From Methanohalophilus sp. (GTDB lineage: Archaea; Halobacteriota; Methanosarcinia; Methanosarcinales; Methanosarcinaceae), in assembly GCF_030156785.1 (NCBI RefSeq), contig NZ_JASGLW010000002.1, positions 1 through 64,000 on the forward strand: 64,000 nt of DNA, in the 5' to 3' direction. Each line of letters starts with the position of its first letter. Within the stretch, counting starts at the first letter, position 1. The position numbers and the translations under genes are program-made. Under the pieces are notes generated by a model, which worked only from the letters and a program-made list of their open reading frames with translations, was not told the DNA's origin and searched no databases. This document shows, in pieces, positions 38,296-46,957 of the stretch.

Positions 38296-39663
38296 ATGAA
38301 AACGATTGCTTCAATTAACCCTGCTACAGGGCAGGTGAACAGGGAATTTACTCTACATTCACAGGAAGAGATTTCCGGAAAGGTTCGAAAGTCAGCTTCT
38401 GCGTTTGAAGTGTGGAGTAGTCTGGACGTTTCAGAAAGGGCTGATTACCTGAAAAATGTATCCTCGCTATTACGCGGAAAAAAAGAGGAACTTGGTCAGC
38501 TTATAACCATGGAGATGGGGAAGCCCGTCAAACAGGCAAGGGCGGAAGTCTCAAAATGTGCTGTTATTTTTGATTATTATGCGGACAATGCGCAGCAGCT
38601 GCTTGCAAGCCGTGAAGAGAAAACAGATGCTGAAAAATCGGTAATTTTCTTTGAACCCATGGGAACTGTCCTTTGCATCAAACCCTGGAATTTCCCATTT
38701 TGGCAGGTGTTGAGTGCTGCATCGCATATCCTTGCAGGCGGTAATGTTATACTGCTCAAGCATTCCAGTTACGTTCCGGGATGTGCCCTGAAACTGGAGG
38801 AACTTTTTATCGAGGCAGGTGTACCTGAGGGTGTTTTCCAGACTTTGCTGACGGATTCTTCCACTGCTTCATCGTTAATAGGTTCCGACAAAATAGCAGC
38901 CGTATCCTTTACCGGGGGCACAGATGCCGGAAGAAAAGTGGCAGTAGAAGCTGCATCCCATATGAAAAAATTTGTACTTGAGCTGGGTGGAAGTGATCCC
39001 TTTGTAGTCCTTGAGGATGCAGATGTCAAGAAAGCCGTGGAAGTGGCTGCTCGCAGCCGTTTCCTTAATAGTGGGCAGACATGCATTGCATCGAAGCGTT
39101 TTATTGTTCATGAAGCAATTGCTGACGAGTTTACATCCGGGTTTGTTGAACAAACGATGAAAATGAATGTAGGAGACCCCTTTGATGAGGATACTGATAT
39201 CGGGCCTCTGGTACGTCTCTCACAGGTTGAAGAACTGGATTTGCAGGTTCATAAATCGCTGGACATGGGTGCAAAAATGGAACTTAAAGGCGGTCCTGTT
39301 GAAGGAGAAGGTTTCTTCTATTCGCCGGTTATTCTGTCCAATGTGAATACTGATATGCCGGTAATGCAGCAGGAAACTTTTGGCCCAGTAGCACCGATAA
39401 TAACTTTCGAGGGCAGGGATGAAGCAATCCGGTTTGCCAACGCGACACCCTATGGGCTGGGTGCCAGTATCTGGTGTGGGGAACTTCAGGATGGCATATC
39501 CTTTGCAAAGAAAGTTCATGCAGGAGTAGTAGGAGTAAATGGGTTCTTCAGGCCTGACGCCTGCCTGCCCTTTGGCGGGATGAAAAATAGCGGGATGGGG
39601 CGCGAACTATCGGATTTCGGATTGTATGAATTCATGCACATACGGTCAATGAAACTGTATTAA
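38296..39663 (+). CDS. NAD(P)-dependent aldehyde dehydrogenase
   Basis: This 455-residue enzyme has the ALDH cofactor region KPWNFPFWQVLSAA, FTGGTDAGRKVA, the glutamate in LELGGSDPFVV, and the catalytic cysteine in NSGQTCIASKRF. The C-terminal EEGFGP-type block is QQETFGPVAPI. The short N-terminus resembles succinate-semialdehyde and lactaldehyde dehydrogenases; the substrate is not settled. The frame is open upstream, but the family starts near the ATG at 38296. The ThDP enzyme follows closely and probably shares its operon. Confidence 0.9.
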   Translation: MKTIASINPATGQVNREFTLHSQEEISGKVRKSASAFEVWSSLDVSERADYLKNVSSLLRGKKEELGQLITMEMGKPVKQARAEVSKCAVIFDYYADNAQQLLASREEKTDAEKSVIFFEPMGTVLCIKPWNFPFWQVLSAASHILAGGNVILLKHSSYVPGCALKLEELFIEAGVPEGVFQTLLTDSSTASSLIGSDKIAAVSFTGGTDAGRKVAVEAASHMKKFVLELGGSDPFVVLEDADVKKAVEVAARSRFLNSGQTCIASKRFIVHEAIADEFTSGFVEQTMKMNVGDPFDEDTDIGPLVRLSQVEELDLQVHKSLDMGAKMELKGGPVEGEGFFYSPVILSNVNTDMPVMQQETFGPVAPIITFEGRDEAIRFANATPYGLGASIWCGELQDGISFAKKVHAGVVGVNGFFRPDACLPFGGMKNSGMGRELSDFGLYEFMHIRSMKLY

Positions 39664-39721
39664 ATTTTCCATGCACAAATAAGGATTTATGAAGATAACA
39701 TTCAGTCAAAAGGGTATTGAT

Positions 39722-41344
39722 ATGAAAGGAAGTGACCTGTTTGTCAGGTGTCTGGAAAATGAAGGCGTAGAGTATATTTTTGGGATACCGGGAGAGGAAA
39801 CACTGGATTTTATGGATTCTCTTTCCAGATCAGACATCGAATTTATTGTGGTAAGGCATGAGCAGTCTGCAGCATTCATGGCAGATGCCTACGGACGTTT
39901 GGTGGGCAGGCCAGGAGTATGCCTTTCAACACTGGGGCCGGGCGCTACCAATCTCATAACAGGTGTTGCAGATGCGCATCTTGACAGAGCTCCTCTTGTG
40001 GCAATTACGGGGCAAGGCTCTCTTGACAGGGCATATAAGGAATCGCATCAGATTCTGGATGTTGTGGGATTATTCGACAAAATTACCTCATGGAATGCAA
40101 TCGCCACTGCTGCTCACCAGATTCCAGAGCTGGTAGGGAAGGCTTTTGACATAGCAACGGATGTACCGGGCGCTACCCATATTGAATTGCCTGAAGATGT
40201 TGCTTCGCAGGAAACCGACGCAATACCTCTTGAGAAAAAAAGTTACTCTCATTCCTGCAATTTCGAAGAAAATGAATTGCATAAAGCACTTGAAATGATT
40301 TCGGGAGCTTCAAAGCCATTAATCATCGCAGGAAACGGTGTGATTCGTGAAAACGCTTCTGCCGAGCTGGAACAGTTTGTAGATGCTTCGAATATAGGCG
40401 TTGTAACCACTTTCATGGGAAAAGGTGCAATCAGTGCAGACAATGATCATTTCATTGGTTCTATGGGTATGTCAGAGAAGGATTACATCATGTGCGGACT
40501 CGATGTGGCAGATGTTGTTATTACTGTGGGGTTTGATTCAGTGGAATACAGTCCTGATCACTGGAACAAAAGGGCTACCACAAAAATAATTCATGTACAC
40601 ACCAGGCATCCTGAAATAGAATCCAGCTACATACCCGAATGTGCGCTTATAGGTTCACTTAAGACAACTCTCAAAGCAATGCTTCATAAAATACATGCTA
40701 AGGAATTCCCGAAATATTATCGCAATATCAAGGTTTCCATGGAAAATGAGTTGCTTAATTACAGGGATGATCCGTCTTTTCCGATGAAGCCCCAGCGCAT
40801 TATCTGGGAAGTGCGACAAATTCTGGATCGGGGGGACATTCTGGTAAGTGACGTGGGCGCTCACAAACTCTGGATCGGGAGGCTGTATCCCGCATTTGCC
40901 CCGAATACAGTGCTGATGTCAAACGGGCTGGCTTCCATGGGCTTTGCCCTTCCTGCAGCAATAGCTTCCTGTCTTGTACATCCTGAAAAGAAAATAGTGG
41001 CAATTTCCGGAGACGCAGGATTCCTTATGAACCTGCAGGATCTGGAAACCGCTGTAAGACTGGATTGCGATCTTGTTATTGTTATTTTTGATGATTCATC
41101 CTATGGACTCATCGAGTGGGAATGCAACAGGGAATTTGGCTCTTCTTTTGGTACTACTTTCAAAAATCCCGACTTTGTGGAACTTGCGCATAGTTTTGGT
41201 GCTAGGGGTGTACGTGTGCGCAGCGCTAATGAACTGAGTAATATTTTTCAGGATGCTTTCAATGAGGGTGGCGTCTGGCTTGTGGATGTCCCGGTGGATT
41301 ACTCGGAAAATCTGAAGCTCACATCAATAATGGAAGGTAAATAG
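39722..41344 (+). CDS. Thiamine-diphosphate enzyme, acetolactate synthase large-subunit family
   Basis: The 540-residue product has the three ThDP-enzyme domains. The catalytic glutamate is in VVRHEQSAAFMADAYGR, the N-terminal domain ends near residue 180, and the ThDP-binding block is SGDAGFLMNLQDLETAVRL followed by FDDSSYGLIEWE. GDA replaces the common GDG. No small regulatory subunit is nearby, so it may be a catabolic or special-purpose enzyme working with the aldehyde dehydrogenase before it. The ATG at 39722 has AAGGG upstream. It ends in TAG, with TAA three codons later. Confidence 0.85.
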   Translation: MKGSDLFVRCLENEGVEYIFGIPGEETLDFMDSLSRSDIEFIVVRHEQSAAFMADAYGRLVGRPGVCLSTLGPGATNLITGVADAHLDRAPLVAITGQGSLDRAYKESHQILDVVGLFDKITSWNAIATAAHQIPELVGKAFDIATDVPGATHIELPEDVASQETDAIPLEKKSYSHSCNFEENELHKALEMISGASKPLIIAGNGVIRENASAELEQFVDASNIGVVTTFMGKGAISADNDHFIGSMGMSEKDYIMCGLDVADVVITVGFDSVEYSPDHWNKRATTKIIHVHTRHPEIESSYIPECALIGSLKTTLKAMLHKIHAKEFPKYYRNIKVSMENELLNYRDDPSFPMKPQRIIWEVRQILDRGDILVSDVGAHKLWIGRLYPAFAPNTVLMSNGLASMGFALPAAIASCLVHPEKKIVAISGDAGFLMNLQDLETAVRLDCDLVIVIFDDSSYGLIEWECNREFGSSFGTTFKNPDFVELAHSFGARGVRVRSANELSNIFQDAFNEGGVWLVDVPVDYSENLKLTSIMEGK

Positions 41345-41407
41345 TGTGACATTTAAGGGATTATTTACACATTGGTATGTTTTTGTAGCAGCAGGTTAGG
41401 TATTGGT

Positions 41408-42217
41408 ATGCGCAGAAGAGATCTAAGAAGTACTCTGGAAGGAGAAATTCCTGCGGCTCTTCTTCAGGATGTCCCTAATCGTTTTGATGTCATAGGTGAC
41501 ATTGCTATTGCTTCAATCCCTCCGTCACTTGCGGAATATCGGTTTCAGATTGCAAAAACCATAGCAAACAGAAGGGGGAATATAAAAACAGTTCTCAACA
41601 AAATAAGTCTTGTACAGGGTGATCACCGCGTTTCGGAGTTTGAAATATTACTTGGTGAAAGCACTGTGACTACCCATAGAGAATACAAACATAGATATAA
41701 TCTGGATGTTTCCGAAGTTTTTTTCAATAGCAGACTTAGCTTTGAACGCCAAAGGGTGATGTCACAGGTCCAAAAAGGGGAGAATATTCTTGTTCCGTTT
41801 TGCGGGGTTGGACCATTTGTAATTCCGGCAGCTGCAAGGGGTGCCAATGTACTGGGAATTGAGAAAAACCCTGCGGCTTGTAAGTGGCTTTTTGAGAATA
41901 TCTACCTTAATAACGTAAGCTCAAAAGTTGATTTAATTTGTGCAGATGCTCTGGATATACCAAACATGGTGAAAAGCCGGTTTGACAGGATAATAATTCC
42001 GATTCCTTATGGTATGGACTTTTTCTTTGAGCTTCTGTCCCCTCTGGCTAAAAAAGAAGGTTTTCTTCATTTCTACACTTTCAAAGTGGCAGGGGAGATT
42101 GAGTCTATTAAAGAGAATTTTAGCGAGCTCGGATATGAAATATTGGGTGTCAGAAGATGCGGGAACGTGGCTTCAGGTGTGAGCAGGTGGGTATTTGATC
42201 TCCAAAAACACATATAA
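41408..42217 (+). CDS. Trm5/TYW2-family SAM methyltransferase
   Basis: The 269-residue protein has an N-terminal domain with RFDVIGDIAIASIP and a Rossmann-fold methyltransferase with VPFCGVGPFVIPAAARGANVLGIEKN and ADALD. This is the layout of archaeal tRNA (G37) methyltransferases and wybutosine enzymes. The NPP-type motif is altered to IIIPIPYGMD, so the exact reaction is uncertain. ATG at 41372 is also open; AGGTTAGGT before 41408 favours that start. A tRNA substrate is supported by dtdA next to it. Confidence 0.82.
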   Translation: MRRRDLRSTLEGEIPAALLQDVPNRFDVIGDIAIASIPPSLAEYRFQIAKTIANRRGNIKTVLNKISLVQGDHRVSEFEILLGESTVTTHREYKHRYNLDVSEVFFNSRLSFERQRVMSQVQKGENILVPFCGVGPFVIPAAARGANVLGIEKNPAACKWLFENIYLNNVSSKVDLICADALDIPNMVKSRFDRIIIPIPYGMDFFFELLSPLAKKEGFLHFYTFKVAGEIESIKENFSELGYEILGVRRCGNVASGVSRWVFDLQKHI

Positions 42218-42244
42218 TGTAAAATCATATTTTCAGGTTGAAAA

Positions 42245-43708
42245 TTGAGCAGAAAAACAGAACTAAAACCGGCGGGAGTTTGTATTCCTATGGATGATCA
42301 TGACAAAAGTCCAGTACCCATGTCCACCATTGTTTGCTCGCGAGTGGATACTGCGAGCCAGAACATCAAAAATAACTTATTGAAACTTGATTCATGGTCA
42401 AAACTGGAAATTAATTGTCCGGAGTTTGAAGATCTGGCAGAGGTTTATGAATCCAACAGATTTAGGCTTGTAGAAGTTACAAATCATCATATTTTTCAGG
42501 ATGGAATTGACCGAAAACTGGAGTCATGCGGTCTTCCGGCTAAAAACATTATTTTTATCTCCAAACACAAAAGCAATGATGGAAGACGGTTATTAACTGC
42601 ACATTTTACTGGGAATCCTTCGGAGGCAAAATATGGTGGCAAAGATGGTGAATTGGTAGTTGCATACACTTCTGCCATTAAACCCATTATCATGGAATTA
42701 CTGAAATATTCAGAAGCGATTGGATATCAGGTATCTATGGAGTCAACTCATCATGGACCAACTGATCTCAAAATTCCATCTATCTATGTGGAAATTGGTA
42801 GTGGTCCTGATCAATGGGATGATCTGCAAGCTGGTGACGCAGTTGCCAGAGCAATTTTGTCTTTTATTCCGCAGGATTTGCCTGTGGCTGTGGGATTTGG
42901 AGGGGGTCATTATGCTGTCCGCCAGTCGGAAATCCTGATGAACAACAATGTAGCTTTCGGGCACAATTTTCCATCATATCAACTCAAAAACATCAATGAA
43001 TCCCTGTTTCTTCAGGCAATGGCTAAATCCAATGCGGATTTTGTTTACATGGACCGCAAATCTATGTCAGTTGCCGAAAAAACCCGGATAGAAAAATGGT
43101 CTAAGGAAAAAGGTTTTCTGATATTGCGTGAGAGTGATATCAATGGAATGAAAGGGGTTCCATGGGCATTTTTCAGGGAAGTTTTTTTAGAGGTGGAAAA
43201 AGTTGAACCCGGAGCTACTCTTCATATTTCTAAGCGTTTGAGGAGTATGCTGGATCGGGGTTTACTTTCTGATTATTTAAATTTCAAGACAATAATGGTA
43301 GATCCAAGGCTTGTGCATCTTACCTGGAAACATAACTCTGATAGTTTTATCGACTGGCTTGAAAATCGTTCTCTGGTGTGGCTCGAAAAGGACAATGGCA
43401 CTCTTTCAGGCATTTTTTTTGTATGGGAATCTGATGCAGGAGTTTTATTGGAAGATATAGTAAATGAATGCATTAAAATACTAAAAGAACATTATGAAAT
43501 TGAGTATATTCCGGACAATACCACGCTCTATCTATCCAAAAAAAGGTTCAATCCTTACCTTGCAGAGAAACTAGGGATTCCTAAAGGTTCCTTATATGGA
43601 AAACTTTCTAAGGGCATCCCGATTGAGATGGATGGGCATATTGTTGACCCGGAAATGGTCCATGAAAAAGTAACAAAACAACTTGTGCTTGATAGCAGGG
43701 TCCTTTAA
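42245..43708 (+). CDS. dtdA: D-aminoacyl-tRNA deacylase (DtdA) with C-terminal extension
   Basis: The N-terminal 270 residues are archaeal DtdA, which removes D-amino acids from tRNA: TIVCSRVDTASQNIK, FISKHKSNDGRRLLTAHFTGN, ESTHHGPTDL and GFGGGHYAVR. The whole protein is 487 residues. The extra C-terminal 200 residues end with LGIPKGSLYGKLSKG and DGHIVDPEMVHE, reminiscent of the C-terminal segment of RNase Z. The start is a TTG at 42245 with AGGTTGA upstream; an ATG at 42290 is an alternative. Confidence 0.88.
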   Translation: MSRKTELKPAGVCIPMDDHDKSPVPMSTIVCSRVDTASQNIKNNLLKLDSWSKLEINCPEFEDLAEVYESNRFRLVEVTNHHIFQDGIDRKLESCGLPAKNIIFISKHKSNDGRRLLTAHFTGNPSEAKYGGKDGELVVAYTSAIKPIIMELLKYSEAIGYQVSMESTHHGPTDLKIPSIYVEIGSGPDQWDDLQAGDAVARAILSFIPQDLPVAVGFGGGHYAVRQSEILMNNNVAFGHNFPSYQLKNINESLFLQAMAKSNADFVYMDRKSMSVAEKTRIEKWSKEKGFLILRESDINGMKGVPWAFFREVFLEVEKVEPGATLHISKRLRSMLDRGLLSDYLNFKTIMVDPRLVHLTWKHNSDSFIDWLENRSLVWLEKDNGTLSGIFFVWESDAGVLLEDIVNECIKILKEHYEIEYIPDNTTLYLSKKRFNPYLAEKLGIPKGSLYGKLSKGIPIEMDGHIVDPEMVHEKVTKQLVLDSRVL

Positions 43709-43746
43709 TCTCATGATTATCTTTTGGTCGTGGAGGAGAATACATT

Positions 43747-44850
43747 ATGAAATCCATAGTTGAAGAGGCGTTAGCGCGATCGGCAGAAGAGAAGCGTGTC
43801 ACTGCACAAACCCCCGAACAGTCGGATGTAAATGCAGAGATTGAAGCTGTGCTGCGGGAATTACATACCAATATCAAAGTAATCGGATGTGGTGGCGGTG
43901 GTTCCAACAGTGTTCAGCGAATGGCCGATGAGGGAATCAAAGGCGCAGAACTTGTAGCTATAAACACCGATGCTCAACATCTCCTTAACATAAACTCTGA
44001 CAAAAAAGTTCTCATTGGCAAGAAGAAGACAAGGGGGCTGGGTGCAGGCAGCCTTCCGCAAATTGGAGAGGATGCTGCCCTTGAGAGTATTGATGAACTC
44101 AGTGCAATTGTAGAGGGCACTGATATGGTATTTATTACAGCCGGTCTTGGTGGAGGCACCGGAACAGGTTCAGCTCCGGTTGTTGCAGAAGCTTCCCGTG
44201 ATGCAGGCGCTCTCACCATTGCTGTTGTAACTCTTCCTTTTGCAGTTGAGGGTGAAGTCAGAAGAACAAACGCAGAAGCAGGTTTAGAAAGGCTCAGGGA
44301 TGTTGCAGACACGGTTATTGTGGTTCCCAATGATAAACTTCTTGAAGTAGTGCCCCGTCTTCCTCTTCAGGCAGCATTCAAAGTTTCTGATGAAGTCCTC
44401 ATGCGTGCAGTTAAGGGAATTACCGAATTGATTACCAAACCGGGCCTTGTCAATCTTGACTTTGCTGATGTTCGCACTGTTATGCAAAACGGTGGTGTAG
44501 CAATGATTGGTTTGGGTGAGGCTGATGGTGAAAGTAAAGCTGTGGAATCTGTGCAAAAAGCACTTCGCAGTCCTCTTCTTGATGTGGATATTTCTGGTGC
44601 AACGTCTGCTTTGGTGAATGTGGTCGGTGGACCGGACATGACCATCGCAGAGGCGGAAAGTGTGGTTCAGGAAGTATACAGCCGCATTGATCCAAGTGCC
44701 CGTCTTATATGGGGTGCCCAGGTTGATCCTGATCTCGAACACAGTGTTCGTACCATGATTGTTGTTACAGGTGTGAAATCCCCACAGATTTACGGTCACG
44801 GAAGTGCTAAAAACGTCACTAGAAGGTATGGAATTGATTTTGTAAGATGA
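43747..44850 (+). CDS. ftsZ: Cell division protein FtsZ
   Basis: FtsZ is the tubulin-like GTPase of the division ring. The 367-residue protein has [16 protein letters not shown], the GTP signature [17 protein letters not shown], and [19 protein letters not shown]. Residue 36 onward matches archaeal FtsZ1, and the C-terminus is short and basic. It stands just before secE, spt5 and ribosomal protein genes, an arrangement common in euryarchaea. Confidence 0.97.
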   Translation: MKSIVEEALARSAEEKRVTAQTPEQSDVNAEIEAVLRELHTNIKVIGCGGGGSNSVQRMADEGIKGAELVAINTDAQHLLNINSDKKVLIGKKKTRGLGAGSLPQIGEDAALESIDELSAIVEGTDMVFITAGLGGGTGTGSAPVVAEASRDAGALTIAVVTLPFAVEGEVRRTNAEAGLERLRDVADTVIVVPNDKLLEVVPRLPLQAAFKVSDEVLMRAVKGITELITKPGLVNLDFADVRTVMQNGGVAMIGLGEADGESKAVESVQKALRSPLLDVDISGATSALVNVVGGPDMTIAEAESVVQEVYSRIDPSARLIWGAQVDPDLEHSVRTMIVVTGVKSPQIYGHGSAKNVTRRYGIDFVR

Positions 44851-44995
44851 GAATAGTCCACGACCCTCTTCTCTTCTCCTCTTATAAGTGATTTCGTTTG
44901 AGTGGAAAGGTTTTTTAAGCAATAAGTTGTTTGAAGGGCGCTATAGATTTATATCATAATTGAACTGTAAGTATCCCCGTATCACAATACCGGTT

Positions 44996-45214
44996 GTGAA
45001 GATTTTGGCAGGAAATATACTTGAATCAACAAAAATCAATGGCAACATCAGCCAGATACTCAAATCCTACTTCAGGGTTCTCAAGCTGGCCCGGAAACCC
45101 TCCCGGGAAGAGTTCTTGATGATTTCAAAAGTAGCAGGTGCAGGAATCCTTGTTATTGGATTTGTTGGCTTTCTACTGTATGTGCTATTAACTGAATTAC
45201 CTAAATGGGTGTAA
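44996..45214 (+). CDS. secE: Protein translocase SecE/Sec61-gamma subunit
   Basis: SecE is the single-helix subunit of the Sec61-type translocon. The core LKSYFRVLKLARKPSREEFLMISK followed by one membrane helix (AGILVIGFVGFLLYVLL) and a PKWV end is typical. No ATG precedes the core, so the start is unsure: a TTG at 44960 or the GTG at 44996 fit the frame. The GTG gives a normal length of 72 residues. Spt5 begins four bases after the stop. Confidence 0.85.
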   Translation: MKILAGNILESTKINGNISQILKSYFRVLKLARKPSREEFLMISKVAGAGILVIGFVGFLLYVLLTELPKWV

Positions 45215-45217
45215 TCC

Positions 45218-45679
45218 ATGAGTGAAAATGCCGCTATATTTGTAGTCAAGACGACTGCAAATCAGGAACGTTCTGTTGCAAATCTGCTGGCACAGACTGC
45301 ACGCAAGGAAAAGCTTGATCTACGTGCAATTCTGGCTCCGGATGAGCTGAAAGGCTATGTGCTTGTAGAAGCTCCGGATTCCGGAGTAGTGGAATTAGCA
45401 ATTCAGACAGTTCCACATGCAAGAGCAGTTGTGAAAGGGCAATCCAGTCTAGCGGAAATTATGCATTTTCTGACGCCGAAACCTACAGTTACCGGTATCA
45501 CGGAAGGTACTATCATTGAAGTCACTTCCGGGCCGTTTAAGGGTGAAAAGGCCCGTGTTAAGCGTGTGGACGAAGGGCATGAGGAAATCACTGTCGAACT
45601 TTTCGACGCAGTGGTTCCAATTCCCATTACAATCCGTGGAGATACGGTGAGAATTCTCAGGAAAGACGAAGATTCCTGA
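45218..45679 (+). CDS. spt5: Transcription elongation factor Spt5 (NusG-like)
   Basis: Archaeal Spt5 binds the RNA polymerase clamp with Spt4 and increases processivity. The 153-residue protein has the NGN domain (FVVKTTANQERSVANLLAQ, residues 6-24) and a C-terminal KOW domain (EVTSGPFKGEKARVKRVD). Its place between secE and L11 is the classic secE-nusG-L11 order. Confidence 0.95.
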   Translation: MSENAAIFVVKTTANQERSVANLLAQTARKEKLDLRAILAPDELKGYVLVEAPDSGVVELAIQTVPHARAVVKGQSSLAEIMHFLTPKPTVTGITEGTIIEVTSGPFKGEKARVKRVDEGHEEITVELFDAVVPIPITIRGDTVRILRKDEDS

Positions 45680-45717
45680 TCTTATTAAATTTATCAAATT
45701 AAAAAGGTGATTATTTA

Positions 45718-46203
45718 ATGTCAAGCGTTGTTGAAGCCTTGGTTCCGGGCGGTAAAGCAAATCCAGGACCGCCACTCGGTCCAGCATTGGGTCCGCTGGG
45801 TGTCAACATTAAAGAAGTTGTTGATGCTATCAATGAGAAGACAAAAGATTACAATGGCATGCAGGTTCCTGTTAAAGTAATCGTAGACGATGACAAAAAT
45901 GTGGAAATTGAAGTTGGTACTCCTCCTACCACTGCCCTGATCAAGCAGGAAATTGGAATTGAAAAAGGTTCAGGTGAGCCAAATGTTAACATTGTTGGCA
46001 ATATAACAATTCCACAGCTTGCAAAAGTTGCCCGCATGAAGAAGGACGATTTGCTGTCCTATGATCTCAAGGCAGCTGTTAAGGAAGTAATTGGTACCTG
46101 TGTCACAATGGGTGTTACAACTGAAGGTATGAAACCCCAAGAATGCCAGAAAGCCATTGATGAAGGTAAATTTGATGATGTATTGGCAGCTGAATCATGG
46201 TGA
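45718..46203 (+). CDS. rpl11: Ribosomal protein L11
   Basis: L11 forms the base of the stalk at the GTPase centre. The 161-residue protein has [21 protein letters not shown] near the N-terminus, the linker and the RNA-binding C-terminal domain ([24 protein letters not shown]). It is followed by a 112-bp gap before the L1 gene that contains its own TATA-like element. Confidence 0.97.
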   Translation: MSSVVEALVPGGKANPGPPLGPALGPLGVNIKEVVDAINEKTKDYNGMQVPVKVIVDDDKNVEIEVGTPPTTALIKQEIGIEKGSGEPNVNIVGNITIPQLAKVARMKKDDLLSYDLKAAVKEVIGTCVTMGVTTEGMKPQECQKAIDEGKFDDVLAAESW

Positions 46204-46269
46204 TTCATACTGCCTTTTAACCGATAGCTTTAAAATAAATAGCTCTATTTGAGAGCCCTTATAGTATGA

Positions 46270-46310
46270 TCCGTAGGAGGCCCAAGAGGTTCTATCGAAC
46301 TACGGGAGGT
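46270..46310 (+). promoter_or_regulatory. Candidate L1-binding leader element of the L1-L10-L12 operon
   Basis: The leader upstream of the L1 ATG can fold as a stem CCGUAG/CUACGG (46271-46276 with 46300-46305), a GA bulge, an inner stem GGCC with GGUU and a 3' internal loop CUAUCGAA. The Shine-Dalgarno GGGAGG follows at once on the 3' side. L1 represses its operon in Methanococcus vannielii by binding an mRNA hairpin with a GA bulge and asymmetric loop. The layout here is similar; function is inferred. Confidence 0.55.
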
Positions 46311-46315
46311 ACAGA

Positions 46316-46957
46316 ATGGTAAAAGAAACTATACTGGACGCCGTAAATAAGTTATTTGAGGAGTCCCCACAACGCAAGTTCACTGAAAGTGTTGACCTTG
46401 CAATTAACTTAAAAAATATTGATCTGAGCCAGCCTAAAAACCGTGTGGATGAAGAGATAATTCTTCCCAATGGTCGTGGCAGGGATGTCAAGATCGGTGT
46501 TTTCGCAAAAGGTGAGGTTGGGCTTCAGGCCAAAGAGGCTGGTTGTGAATATGTTTTCTCCGAAGAAGATATTGAAGAACTTGGAGAAGACAAAGCAAAG
46601 GCAAGAGCAATTGCCAATGAATGTGACTTCTTTATTGCAGAAGTGCAGTACATGCCTCTGATTGGTAAGACCTTGGGTGTTGTGTTGGGTCCAAGAGGGA
46701 AAATGCCAATTCCTCTCCCCCCCGGTAAGAACATAGTAGATCTTATCAATTCCTCAAAGAACTCAATTCGTATTCGTTCCAAAGATAAGATGACATTCCA
46801 TGTGGCAGTTGGAAGAAGGGACATGGATGCGGAAAAAGTCGCAGAGAACATTGAGACTGTCTTAAATAGGGTTGAACATGCCCTTGAAAAGGGTGTACAT
46901 AACCTCAAATCAGTGTATGTTACAACCACTATGGGTACATCCGTGAGGGTGGTATGA
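46316..46957 (+). CDS. rpl1: Ribosomal protein L1
   Basis: L1 forms the mobile L1 stalk and, in methanogens, represses its own operon. The 213-residue product has the two-domain L1 fold, with KFTESVDLAINLKNIDLSQP, the GPRGKMPIPLPPGKN motif, and the C-terminal SVYVTTTMGTSVRV. The ATG follows a GGGAGGT ribosome site that is part of the leader hairpin. Its stop overlaps the L10 start. Confidence 0.97.
   Translation: MVKETILDAVNKLFEESPQRKFTESVDLAINLKNIDLSQPKNRVDEEIILPNGRGRDVKIGVFAKGEVGLQAKEAGCEYVFSEEDIEELGEDKAKARAIANECDFFIAEVQYMPLIGKTLGVVLGPRGKMPIPLPPGKNIVDLINSSKNSIRIRSKDKMTFHVAVGRRDMDAEKVAENIETVLNRVEHALEKGVHNLKSVYVTTTMGTSVRVV

Noticed and set aside
41342-41356. Read-through extension of the ThDP enzyme
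   Set aside because: Read-through would add only three residues before TAA, and the family ends here, so the TAG is probably a real stop.
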